DNA of 64,000 nucleotides from contig NC_090751.1 in NCBI RefSeq assembly GCF_036898095.1, forward strand, positions 82,204,930 through 82,268,929, given 5' to 3'. Shown one piece after another: positions 41,030-50,115 of the stretch. Numbering within the stretch: position 1 is the stretch's first letter; every line of letters begins with the position of its first letter. The position numbers and the translations under genes were made by a program. The notes under the pieces are model-generated. The model was not told where the DNA came from, did no database searches, and saw only the letters and a list, made by a program, of their open reading frames with translations. Source of the DNA: Palaemon carinicauda. Its lineage: Eukaryota > Arthropoda > Malacostraca > Decapoda > Palaemonidae.

Positions 41030-41896
41030 CTAGGGCTTGCAGCCGTGGCTGCTACCCCTAGAAGTCTTGCCTCCCCTGGAGGACTTACCGCCCCTCTTGA
41101 CCTTGGCTGGAAAGGGCTGGGGCTTAGACACCACTTTCTTAGCTGCCGGTGCCTGTTTGGGAGCCTTACGAGGCTGTTGCTGCTGTTGTGGCGGGGCTGG
41201 AGGCCTATAGGGCCGAGTTGTAAGGGCCCTGTGGAGGAGGGAGTCCGTGCTGGATTTCCTCCACCTCTCAGCCGTTCGCTCCAAGTCTTGAGGCTCAAAT
41301 AGGCTCTCCCCCAGGAGGGAGGCATGTCGGAGCCTATACACATCTACGGCGGGGACCTTCGGATGGAATCTCTCGGACACAGCATCGCGACGCTTCAACA
41401 CCGAGTTGGCCCACAGGGTGGTAACCTGGTGCGCCAAAAACTCGATGGAGCGGGTGCCCGAGAGCAAGAAGGTCTCTAGGGCCTTCCTATTGGTCTCCTT
41501 GGACAAGTCCTCCGATCGCAATAGGATGCCCAGAGATCCTAACCAGAAGTCCAGCCACGAAGTGGCCTGCATGGCACACTTAGCGACCTTCTCGTGGTTA
41601 TGGATCTCTGCCGCCGAGAACGACACCTGCTGGGCAGAGAGTTTCTCCAAGGGAACTCCCTTCGCCAGCTCCTCCACAGAGTGATGGAGAGGAAGAGCGA
41701 GGTTGTGCTCACCCAGGATCTCGAAATACCTCCTCTGCTGAAGGCGAGGAGGAGGGATGAGTTTGTTCCCGGCAGTGGAACGACTGGAGGAGGCAAGAAG
41801 TGCGAGCTGAGCATTGGCCCTAGCTCTGGCACTCTTCAGCCCCCGAGACCAGGGCAGAGCTGCACTGGTCTTAGGGGCCTTCCAAACGTCAAACAC
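41030..41896 (-). CDS. gag: B1 Gag, C-terminal block
   Basis: 288 codons. 'SAALPWSRGLKSARARANAQLALL' opens the conserved part; 'LALPLHHSVEELAKGVPLEKL', 'MQATSWLDFWLGSLG', 'FLLSGTRSIEFLAHQVTTLWAN' follow; the tail is basic and Gln/Pro/Lys-rich (QQQQQPRKAPKQAPAAKK). In B4 the same block is in frame with the upstream Gag ORF except for a stop, so it is the C-terminal part of one long Gag separated here by a small indel near 41930. No function beyond a structural/nucleic-acid-binding role can be inferred. Confidence 0.75.
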   Translation of the reverse strand: MFDVWKAPKTSAALPWSRGLKSARARANAQLALLASSSRSTAGNKLIPPPRLQQRRYFEILGEHNLALPLHHSVEELAKGVPLEKLSAQQVSFSAAEIHNHEKVAKCAMQATSWLDFWLGSLGILLRSEDLSKETNRKALETFLLSGTRSIEFLAHQVTTLWANSVLKRRDAVSERFHPKVPAVDVYRLRHASLLGESLFEPQDLERTAERWRKSSTDSLLHRALTTRPYRPPAPPQQQQQPRKAPKQAPAAKKVVSKPQPFPAKVKRGGKSSRGGKTSRGSSHGCKP

Positions 41897-41897
41897 T

Positions 41898-44800
41898 TCA
41901 TCCAGAATCGTGTCTTTGCCTTATCAGGCTTAGGACCTGCCAGAAGGCATGTTCGGACTCTTGCTGTTCTCCTCCCTGCGGGCTGGCAGCTAACTCTCCT
42001 GCCCCAGGAATCTCTTCCTGGGGTGATACGTGGACATTCCCCTGGGTAGTCGTGGGTTCCTGACGAATCCTTGCAGAGGATTTAGGGATGGTCTTGGAAT
42101 CCTTGGGTTCCCTCCTGGGAGGGATACAGGATCCCAACAACGAGGTTCGAGGGGCCCCTTCCTCACGAGACGATTCTCCTGCCTGAAGCGAAGTCTCCCC
42201 CCTTGGTGCCGAGGGGAAGACTACCGCCCCACTGGACTCACCTGAGGACGGAAAAGCCTCGTCCACGGGAGAAGGAGAGAGTACTCGTGCAGGAGAGGGG
42301 ACCATCGAGACCGACCTCTTGGGAACCAACTTCGCCCTGGGGGAAGTCACCACGAAGTCCACTCCTCTCTTTCTCTTCAGCGTAGGAGAGACAGCCGCTG
42401 GTTTGTTGCCCTGGCCGGCGAGTGCTGGTTTCATAACCCTCACTAACGCCCGTGCCAGCGGACCAAACCAAGTCTGCTGCTCCAAGGACACAGAGTCCGA
42501 AATCCTCGCTAAGGTGAAAGGGATCGGGCGATCCTTTGGAGTGAACACGACGGTACCTGCCTGAAAAGAAGGTGGGGAAGAATGCCGTACTGACCTGTCT
42601 TCGTCCTGCACTACCAACCTGTGCTTGGATGGAGGTGATCCCGAGTGCCGTCTAGGAGCACGCGTCCCTGCTGCTACCACCGGCTGTGGAATTCGCCGCG
42701 AACTATGGTCGCGCGAGGGCGAACGGTCGCGCAAAGGCGAATGGTCGCGCGGGCGCATAGGCGAGCGGTCGCGCGGGCGCGCAGGCGAGTGGGCGTGAGG
42801 GTGGGCAGGTAAATGAACACGTGTCCGAGGCGACGAACGCAAGCGATGGCGCGACGGCGAGGGATCGTGCTGCCGCGTAGGTGAAGAAGATCGCTGGCGA
42901 TAATGACCGCGTGATGGTAAGCGATGGCGAGCAGCATGTGTAGGTGAATGATCGCGTGATAGGGTGCGATGGTGATCAGCATCCGCAAGAGGGGGATCGT
43001 TCAGGGTTGTGCGATGAGGAGCAGCATGCATAAGCGGGCGATCGTGCAGGGTTGTGCGATGGCGAGCAGCATGCGCAGGTGAATGATCGCGTGAAAGGGT
43101 GCGATGGTGATCAGCATCCGCAGGAGGGCGATCGTTCAGGGTTGTGCGATGAGGAGCAGCATGCATAAGCGGGCGATCGTGCAGGGTTGTGCGATGGCGA
43201 GCAGCATGCGCAGGAGAATGATCACGTGAAAGGGTGCGATGGTGATCAGCATCCGCAGGAGGGCGATCGTTCAGGGTTGTGCGATGAGGAGCAGCATGCG
43301 TAAGCGGGCGATCGTGCAGGGTTGTGCGATGGCGACCAGCATGCGCAGGTGAATGATCGCGTGAAATGGTGCGATGGTGATCAGCATCCGCAGGAGGGCG
43401 ATCGTTCAGGGTAGTGCGATGAGGAGCAGCATGCGTAAGCGGGCGATCATGCAGGGTCGTGCGATGGCGAGCAGCATGTGTAGGTGATCGCTGGCGAGCT
43501 GGTGATCGCTGGCGAGCAGAAGGTCGACGCGTGTCCTGTGAGAGGACAGGTTGTGCGGAGCGTTCACGAACAGGAACGGGAAGATCGCTGGCGCGTTGGC
43601 GAACATGTGTTTCTGACACACGCGCAGCAGGATGTTGCGTAGCCACAGGACCAGGTGGATGGTGAGCAGGGAGTTCAGCAGGAACTAAAGGGTGGTCAGA
43701 GACCGCAGGGCGATGGTCCTCAAATGAGCGCTGACGCTCGGAAGAGAGCTGACGAGCAGGAGAGCGCTGGCGAGGGGGGCGAACATCAGGAGAGAGCCGA
43801 CGAGCAGGTGAGCGTCGGCGAGCAGGAGAGTCTTGGCGAGCAGGAGATCGTCGACGAGCAGGAGATCGCTGGCGAGCAGGAGAGCGCTTGTGCGCTAGCC
43901 CTGCTCGCGTAAGGGAAGAATCCCTTAGCCCCGAAGGGACTGTTGCCCGTCGGGTGACGAGTTCTCCAGAAGGCGAAGATCCGGCAGGAGATGGTGAGCG
44001 GTCTGCAGAGAGGTTCAAGGAGGGCGGAGCAGTCGGTTGAGGCTGACAAGGAGAGTCCCCCCCGGAGGACGAAGACCCAAAAAGGCGCCTCTTAGTCCCC
44101 CTGTAAGGGGAAGGGAGGCCCTTGTGGTGTAGAGGGCGGTGAGCCTTACGGCGGAGGCGGCCTCGGGGGAGATCGTCGGGACCATCGGTCCTCCGAAGGG
44201 GAGTCTCCGTCAAAACACTTCCCTCAGAAGGAAGCTGGGCAGCAGTCGAGACCGAAGGACTCACTTCCCCCTTCGAAGGATGCACGGAAGGAGGAGGAGA
44301 GCCTTGAGCACCATCACCAGCAACAGCACCTGCGTCGGAAGGCCCAGCCACGTCGGAGGCCTCTGTCACCACGATGTCGACAATAGACAGAGGGTCTACC
44401 TCCGCTACCACCGGCGACTGTTTAACAGCGGCCCCCAACGAGACAAGATCAATAAGAGCGACCCTGGAGGGCAAGCCCTTAAGCCCCAGGGACGACCAAA
44501 TCTGTAAAAGATCATCACTGGATAAGGCATTATTATCAATAACCTCCCCCGGAGGAGGAGGGGGAACCGCCTCGCTATGGGAGGCGACGCCCTCTCCCCC
44601 CACCGAAGGTAGGGAAACAGAACAAGGGCCTGCGCTCCCACTCGGACGACTCTCCTTAGGAGGCGGACGAGGGGGAGCTTCGGAGGAGGTTTGGGCGGCG
44701 GAAGAAGAGTCCCGAGAACCTTCCTCCTTCAAGGCTAACCCCGGAGGAGAACGGTCTCTCTTGGACTTCTTCTTACGCCGACGGCCAAACCTCTCCCACT

Positions 44801-44951
44801 GGGAGGCAGACCACTCCCTGCACTCACGGCACATGTTATCCTGGTCGCACCGTCGGCCCCGACATTGAGGGCAGAGGGTGTGAGGATCCGTAATAACGTC
44901 CGACATGAAAGTCCCACAAGGACGGCCGGCAACTCCAGGGCATGTACGCAT
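41898..44951 (-). CDS. gag: B1 Gag, long N-terminal part with SR-like repeats
   Basis: Open for 1,032 codons from 44996; the start is more likely Met 16 (44951, MRTCPGVAGRPCGTF) because B4 conserves MRKCPGIAGRPCGTF. N-terminus: Cys-rich CPQCRGRRC...MCRECREW, a probable zinc-binding fold. Residues ~75-330 are Ser/Pro/Gly-rich with 'LGLKGLPSRVALIDLVSLGAA'. Then SPARQRSPARRRSPAR-type SR repeats, four 45-residue repeats of the HRTTLHDRPLTHAAP type (42930-43470), more RS-rich sequence and a conserved end ('ESEHAFWQVLSLIRQ'). It terminates by frameshift relative to B4. Much longer than A1 Gag (649 codons). Confidence 0.8.
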   Translation of the reverse strand: MRTCPGVAGRPCGTFMSDVITDPHTLCPQCRGRRCDQDNMCRECREWSASQWERFGRRRKKKSKRDRSPPGLALKEEGSRDSSSAAQTSSEAPPRPPPKESRPSGSAGPCSVSLPSVGGEGVASHSEAVPPPPPGEVIDNNALSSDDLLQIWSSLGLKGLPSRVALIDLVSLGAAVKQSPVVAEVDPLSIVDIVVTEASDVAGPSDAGAVAGDGAQGSPPPSVHPSKGEVSPSVSTAAQLPSEGSVLTETPLRRTDGPDDLPRGRLRRKAHRPLHHKGLPSPYRGTKRRLFGSSSSGGDSPCQPQPTAPPSLNLSADRSPSPAGSSPSGELVTRRATVPSGLRDSSLTRAGLAHKRSPARQRSPARRRSPARQDSPARRRSPARRLSPDVRPPRQRSPARQLSSERQRSFEDHRPAVSDHPLVPAELPAHHPPGPVATQHPAARVSETHVRQRASDLPVPVRERSAQPVLSQDTRRPSARQRSPARQRSPTHAARHRTTLHDRPLTHAAPHRTTLNDRPPADADHHRTISRDHSPAHAGRHRTTLHDRPLTHAAPHRTTLNDRPPADADHHRTLSRDHSPAHAARHRTTLHDRPLMHAAPHRTTLNDRPPADADHHRTLSRDHSPAHAARHRTTLHDRPLMHAAPHRTTLNDPPLADADHHRTLSRDHSPTHAARHRLPSRGHYRQRSSSPTRQHDPSPSRHRLRSSPRTRVHLPAHPHAHSPARPRDRSPMRPRDHSPLRDRSPSRDHSSRRIPQPVVAAGTRAPRRHSGSPPSKHRLVVQDEDRSVRHSSPPSFQAGTVVFTPKDRPIPFTLARISDSVSLEQQTWFGPLARALVRVMKPALAGQGNKPAAVSPTLKRKRGVDFVVTSPRAKLVPKRSVSMVPSPARVLSPSPVDEAFPSSGESSGAVVFPSAPRGETSLQAGESSREEGAPRTSLLGSCIPPRREPKDSKTIPKSSARIRQEPTTTQGNVHVSPQEEIPGAGELAASPQGGEQQESEHAFWQVLSLIRQRHDSG
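42930..43470. repeat. 135 bp tandem repeats in B1 gag
   Basis: 'agcatccgca' recurs at 42978, 43113, 43248 and 43383, an exact 135 bp period. The period is a multiple of three and keeps the Gag frame open. Confidence 0.93.
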
Positions 44952-45076
44952 AGTAAATAAAAGAAAATAACTGAAGGTCAACTTCCAACCAATCACACAA
45001 GCTGAAAAGAAAAAGCAGAAAATTAAAGGCTGTCACGAAGGCGATGAACAGACACGTCTGATCACCGCCGAGCCAA

Positions 45077-45266
45077 AAGTGAAGTGAAGCAAGTCACCGG
45101 TGTGTGGAGGGGGGAGGGGTAGCAAGCTACCCTTCCCCACCCCCCCGCTAACTAGCGCGAGGGTAATTAACCCTCGTTAAAAACTATTGGCTCGTCATTT
45201 CAGCTGCGCTAAAAGTAATACCCACCCTTTGTAAATAGCGTGGTTTGTATTTCGGTTACGGAACAA
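45077..45266 (-). repeat. Right inverted repeat of B1
   Basis: Complement of 37314-37468 plus the right-specific outer end 'gtggtttgtatttcggttac'. Confidence 0.9.
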
Positions 45267-45770
45267 TAAAAATTTTAATAAAACAAGAGGAAAAAAAATA
45301 AGATAGAACAGTGTGCCCTAGTATAGCCTCAAGCAAGAGAACCCAAAACAGCAGAAGACCATGGTACAAAGGCTATTGCCCTACCCAAGATTAGAGAACA
45401 ATGGTTTGATTTTGGAGTGTCCTTCTCCTAGAAGAGCTGCTTACCATAGCTAAGGAGTCCCTTCTACCCTTACCAAGAGGAGAGCGGCCACTGAACAATT
45501 ACAATGCAGTAGTAAACCTTTTGGGTGAAGAAGAATTGTATGGTAATCTCAGTGTTGTCAGGTGTATGAAGACAGAGGAGAATATGTAAATAACAGGCCA
45601 GACCATTCGGTGTATGTGTAGGCATATTGAAAAGGAACCGTAACCAGAGAGAAGAATCCAAAGTAGTTTTGTCTGGCCAGTCAAAGGACACCATAACTCT
45701 CTAGTAGTAGTGTCTCAATGAGTGACTAGTGCCCTGGCCAACCTACTACCTAAAACTCACATAGAAGTTC
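45267..45770 (+). repeat. Repeat E copy 1, last segment
   Basis: Starts 'taaaaattttaataaaacaa', aligned with 'taaaactttaaaataaacta' in E copy 2 at 59902, then 'agatagaacagtgtgcccta', present at 59938 too. It continues with 'ggtttgattttggagtgtcc' and 'actctctagtag', which I recall as part of a common decapod repeat. No ORF supported. Confidence 0.75.
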
Positions 45771-46065
45771 TAGATAAATGTTGCTGGGGTGTATGTATGT
45801 ATAGCGGCCACCTGCATGTATGATTACAGCTAACTTAGAATACGGCAGTGTAAGGGTTATTGCAGGGGGGCGTAAGTAGGTAAGGACAAGGCTTGTAGGT
45901 TAGGATACGGGGAAAAGTTGAGGTTAGTTGATGACTATTTTGGTTTTATTTTACAAGAACACTATGTTCCCCACATGATTTTAAACAGCATACAGTATAT
46001 CAATTAGTCATTACTAGTTCATTAGGTTTCACGATTAAATCTGAGGCAGTTGGTCAAAATAAAAA
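45771..46065 (+). repeat. Dispersed repeat D copy and flank
   Basis: 'cggccacctgcatgtatgat', 'gcaggggggcgtaag', 'gtaaggacaaggcttgtagg' match the sequence around C1 (54990-55049 and 55886-55935). This copy lacks C1 and so is the empty site. Confidence 0.65.
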
Positions 46066-46269
46066 ATGACAAATTCGGAGATAATTTGTATTTTTCCTAA
46101 CCATACAAACCTTAGCTATTTACATTGGGTTTACTTTCGGCATAGCTGAAATTGACGAGCCAATAGATTTTAACGAAGGTTAACTACCCCCGCGCTGGTT
46201 AGCGGGGGTAGGGGAAGGGGTAGCTTGCTACCCCTCCCCCCCCACCCACCGGTGATTTGTCTCACTTCA
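46066..46269 (+). repeat. Left inverted repeat of B4
   Basis: Complementary to 53764-53950 in its inner part; the outer ~55 nt recur inverted at 46319-46373. Confidence 0.9.
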
Positions 46270-46318
46270 TTTAAAGGTACGACTTGACTTGGGGGACAGG
46301 GCTGGCGGGCAAATAAGT

Positions 46319-46418
46319 GTAAATAGCTAAGGTTTGTATGGTTAGGAAAAATACAAATTATCTCCGAATTTGTCATTTGTTCCATAACTGAAATACAAAC
46401 CACGCTATTTACATTGGG
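46319..46418 (+). repeat. Internal complementary region of B4
   Basis: Reverse complements of both outer ends joined head to tail, junction 'gaatttgtcatttgttcc'. Confidence 0.92.
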
Positions 46419-46871
46419 TGACTTACCCCTTAGGAAGGGGGGAAAGTCCCCAGCCTTACTGGCTTTGGCTTTACCCGGGGACTCCGACTCCAAGTGAGTA
46501 GCACTCGAGAAAAGGAGTCCCTGCACCTCACAAGTTCCTTCCTCCGCAAGGAACGTGTGGCCTACGTACGTTGTGTGTGGAGGAAAGAGAGTGACTCATC
46601 CTAAGAAGTTGACCTTCAGTATGTTCCCAATACCACCTCGTCAGGGTATGGGGGACGCGACAGTATTAAGCTTAATACTAGGAACACAAGGGAGCATGGT
46701 TTACCTGCAGAGGTTGAGGTCAGCTATGCGGAGACCAGGATGCTGCTTTCCCCAAGAGAGGGGAGGATGAAGAAAGAAGTAAGGGCCAGACATACTCTTT
46801 CATTCACACAGACTAAAACCGGGTAACAACGCCCTCAACCTACTGCTACTTGTCCATCAAGGAGTCTGAGG

Positions 46872-47857
46872 TTAGACCAGCTGTTGTGCAGCCACCACGG
46901 GGCAGATAGAAAATGTATCGAGGCTCCTGTGGGTCACGTCCTGCAGGTAGTGGGCTGTGAAGGTCGTTTGACGCTTCCAGACCCCAGCTTGAAGCACCTG
47001 CGTCACAGAGAAGTTTCTCTTGAAAGCCAGGGACGTAGTGATGCCCCTGACGTCGTGTGCCCTAGGGCAACTGACGGAGGAGGGTCCGGATTCAAGGCGT
47101 GGTGGATGACCCTTCGAATCCAAGCCGGGATAGTGTTCTTGGTGACCCTCCTCCTCGTCCTGCCTGTACTAACAAACAATGCTTGCATGCGAGGATGAAC
47201 TGCAGCTGTCCTCTTCAAGTAACGCCTCAGACTCCTCACTGGGCATAATAGCAGATGATCTGGGTCGCTTGTTACAGAACGGAGTCTCGTGACCCTGAAA
47301 GAGTCGAACCGTGGGTCCGGCACTCCAGGGTTCTGAGTCTTGGCAACAAACTCAGGGACGAACCTGAACGTTACCTCCCCCCATCCCCTTGAATGGGCGA
47401 TGTCGTACGAGAGACCATGAAGTTCACTAACTCGTTTGGCAGAGGCCAACGCGAGTAGGAAAGCCGTCTTCCAAGTCAGGTGGCGATCAGAGGCCTGGCG
47501 TAATGGTTCGAAGGGAGGTCTCTTAAGGGACCTGGGAACCCGAACCACGTTCCATGGAGAAGGTCTAACTTCCGACTGAGGGCAGGTAAGCTCATAGCTA
47601 CGTATGAGTAGAGAGAGTTCCAGCGAGGAAGAAATGTCCAATCCTTTCAGCCTAAAAGCCAGGCTTAAGGCTGAGCAATAGCCTTTCCCCGCCGAGACCG
47701 AAAGGCGCATTTCCTCCCGCAAATAAACGAGAAACTCCGCTATTGCTGGAATAGTGGCATCGAGTGGAGAGATACCCCTCCCACGACACCAACCACATTA
47801 GACTTTCCACTTCGCCTGGTAGACTCCCGCAGAGGACTTTCGCAGGTGCCGAGACAT
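46872..47857 (-). pseudogene. B4 tyrosine recombinase, stop and frameshift
   Basis: Start MSRHLRKSSAG at 47857. TAA at 47800-47798 replaces the codon after 'YQAKWKV'. Frame 47003-47722 then carries most of the protein (LASAKRVSELHGLS with the Arg). Near 47065 a deletion shifts the frame; 'HDVRGITTSLAFKR' and 'FTAHYLQDV' lie in frame 46872-47123. All catalytic residues are still encoded, but no single frame covers them. Confidence 0.88.
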
Positions 47858-48720
47858 TCTCTCCGCAACCTGTTGCGAAAAGCTTCACTCCGTGAGGAGA
47901 CGCTGGATAGTCTCCAGGCGTGAAGCCGAAGCGAGGCTACGGCTTTGTGGAAGATGTTGCAGTGTGGCTGTCTGAGTAGCTCGTGTCGTGGGGGATGCTC
48001 TCTCGGGAGCTCCGTCAGGAGCTGCAGAAGGTCCGGGAACCATTCCGCGTGATGCCATAGCGGAGCTATCAGAGTCATAGACAGGTTGACCGATAGTCTG
48101 GTCCTGTTGAGCACCCTTCTCATCAGACAGAACGGTGGGAAGGTGTACACGTCGATGTTGTCCCACCGTTGTTGGAAAGCATCTTGCCAGAGAGCCTTGG
48201 GGTCCGAGACTAGGGAGCAGTACAGGGGCAGCTTGAAATTCAAGGCTGTCGCGAACAAATCCACCGTCGGGGAACCCCACAAAGTCAGGACTTTGTTGGC
48301 TATCTGAGGATCCAAAGACCACTTGGTACTCACTATCTGCGAAGCCCTGCTCAGACTGTCGGCGAGCACATTCCTCTTGCCAGGAATGAAGCGAGCTGAT
48401 AGTGTTATCGAGTGGACTTCGGTCCACCTCAGAATCTCTACTGCAAGATGGGATAGCTGTTGTGAAAAAGTACCTCCCTGCTTGTTGATATAAGCCACTA
48501 CCGTGGTGTTGTCGCTCATCACCACCACGGAGTGACCCGCCAGGGTCTGTTGGAACTGTTGAAGAGCCAGGAATACGGCCTTCATCTCTAGCAGGTTGAT
48601 GTGCAGGTACTGTACTTTTCTGATTCTGACCAAAGGCCTGAGGTCCTCTGGTTCGGAATGTGAGCCCCCACCCTTCTTTTGACACGTCCGAAAACAGCAT
48701 CAATTCCGGGGGAGGACGAG
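47740..48720 (-). pseudogene. B4 RNase H and methyltransferase-like region
   Basis: RNase H begins 'LMLFSDVSKEGWG' in frame 47885-49741 (first Asp kept, Ala changed to Val) and continues in frame 47740-48633: 'HINLLEMKAVFLALQQ', 'VVVMSDNTTVVAYINK', 'NVLADSLSR', then 'TVDLFATALNFKLPLYC', 'VYTFPPFCLMRRVL' and 'APLWHHAEWFPDLLQ'. The frame change lies near 48650. Confidence 0.78.
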
Positions 48721-49760
48721 AAGATCCACTCCCTTTCGCAGGTTCTCGTCGACCAGCCACCACCGCAGGTCCGCCTGTTCCGAGGGTCCTATCGGGACCA
48801 GAAAGTCCGGGGAATTGGATCCTTGACTCCACCGGGACTTGAGCCGCCGTTGCAGGGATCTCATCCTGAGACGGCCGTTTGGAACCAGATGGACCAGGAA
48901 GGCTAGGTGACCTAAAAGACGCAACCACGATTGGGCTGGAAGCTCTTCCCGCCTGAGGAAGGGCTCTGCCACCCTCCTCATCCTTGCTATCCTGTCGTCT
49001 GATGGAAAGGCTTTGTGGAGATTGGTGTCTAACAACATGCCTAGATAAACCAGTCGCTGGGACGGCTGCAGAGAGGACTTCTCGAGATTTACCATGATCC
49101 CCAGATCTTGGCAAAGTCCCAGGAGCCTGTCTCGGTGTCGAAGAAAGGTCGACTCCGAGTCTGCCAGGATCAGCCAGTCGTCCAGATATCGGAGGAGACA
49201 GATGCCATTCCTGTGCGCCCAAGACGAAATCAGGGTAAACACTCTGGTGAACACCTGAGGTGCTATGGAGAGACCGAAGCACAGCACTTTGAACTGGTAG
49301 GTCTTGCTGTCTAGGCTGAATCTCAAGTACTTCCTGGAAGACGGATGGATTGGGATCTGGAAGTACGTGTCCGCTGTCTCCATGCTGAACGGAGTTTGCT
49401 TGACAAACTTGTTCAGAGCTGAGAAGTCGATGACAGGTCTCCAGCCTCCAGACGCCTTCTTTACAAGAAAGAGTCGACTGAAGAAGCCTGGGGAGCCGTC
49501 GACGACCTCCTGGAGAGCACCCTTCTTGAGCATGGTCTCGACTTCTGCCCGAAGGGCTAGCCCCTTTGCCGATCCCATGGCACAGGAGCTCAACGACACT
49601 GGATTCGCTGTCAGGGGAGGTTGAGATGTCGTGAATGGGACGCGATAACCTTGGCCGATCACGGAGACCGTCCAAGAATCGGCCCCATGTTGCTGCCACC
49701 TGTGCACGCAACTTTGAAGGCATCCCCCCACAGGTGGACACGCGGGGGGACTGCCACTCC
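48700..49760 (-). pseudogene. B4 reverse transcriptase, motif A deleted
   Basis: Frame 48700-50064; RT proper starts near 49760 at 'CPPVGGCLQSCVHRWQ'. 'GWRPVIDFSALNKFV', motif B 'LCFGLSIAPQVFT' and the catalytic box 'RYLDDWLILA' are intact. Compared with B1, 57 bp are missing near 49372, removing 19 residues including the motif A LDLKDA with its catalytic aspartate, without breaking the frame. An enzyme from this copy would be inactive. The frame stops before RNase H (PRN then stop). Confidence 0.88.
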
Positions 49761-50115
49761 TACCGTTTACGGCCGCAGCCGCTCCCTCTAGGAGTCTTGC
49801 TTCCCCTGGAGGACTTACCGCCACTCTTGTCCTTGGCAGGAAAGGGCTGGGGCTCAGACACCACTTTCTTAGCTGCCGGCGCCTGCTTCGGTGTCCTGCG
49901 AGGCTGTTGCTGCGGAGCTGGAGGCTTGTAGGGCCGAGATGCAAGGGCCCTTTGGAGGAGGGAGTCCTGGCTAGACTTCCTCTACCTCTCAGCTGTGCGT
50001 TCCATATCTTGGGGCTCAAACAAACTTCCCCCAAGGATGGAGGAGTGTCTGAGCCTGCAGACATCCACGCCGGGGACCTTCGGGTGGATCTTCTCGGTCA
50101 CCGCATCACGACGCT

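Larger units (their letters stand above)
37258..45266 (-). mobile_element. B1: near-complete family-B DIRS-like retrotransposon
   Basis: 8.0 kb, minus orientation. Left end 'atgacaaattcgaagataat', right end 'cggttacggaacaa'. Inverted repeats (37258-37468, 45077-45266), internal complementary region (37515-37614), and in order gag, RT, RNase H, methyltransferase-like segment and an intact recombinase ORF. The gag, RT and RNase H contain small indels. It is the best preserved family-B copy in the window except for the RT YLDD region, which is better in B4. Confidence 0.9.
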
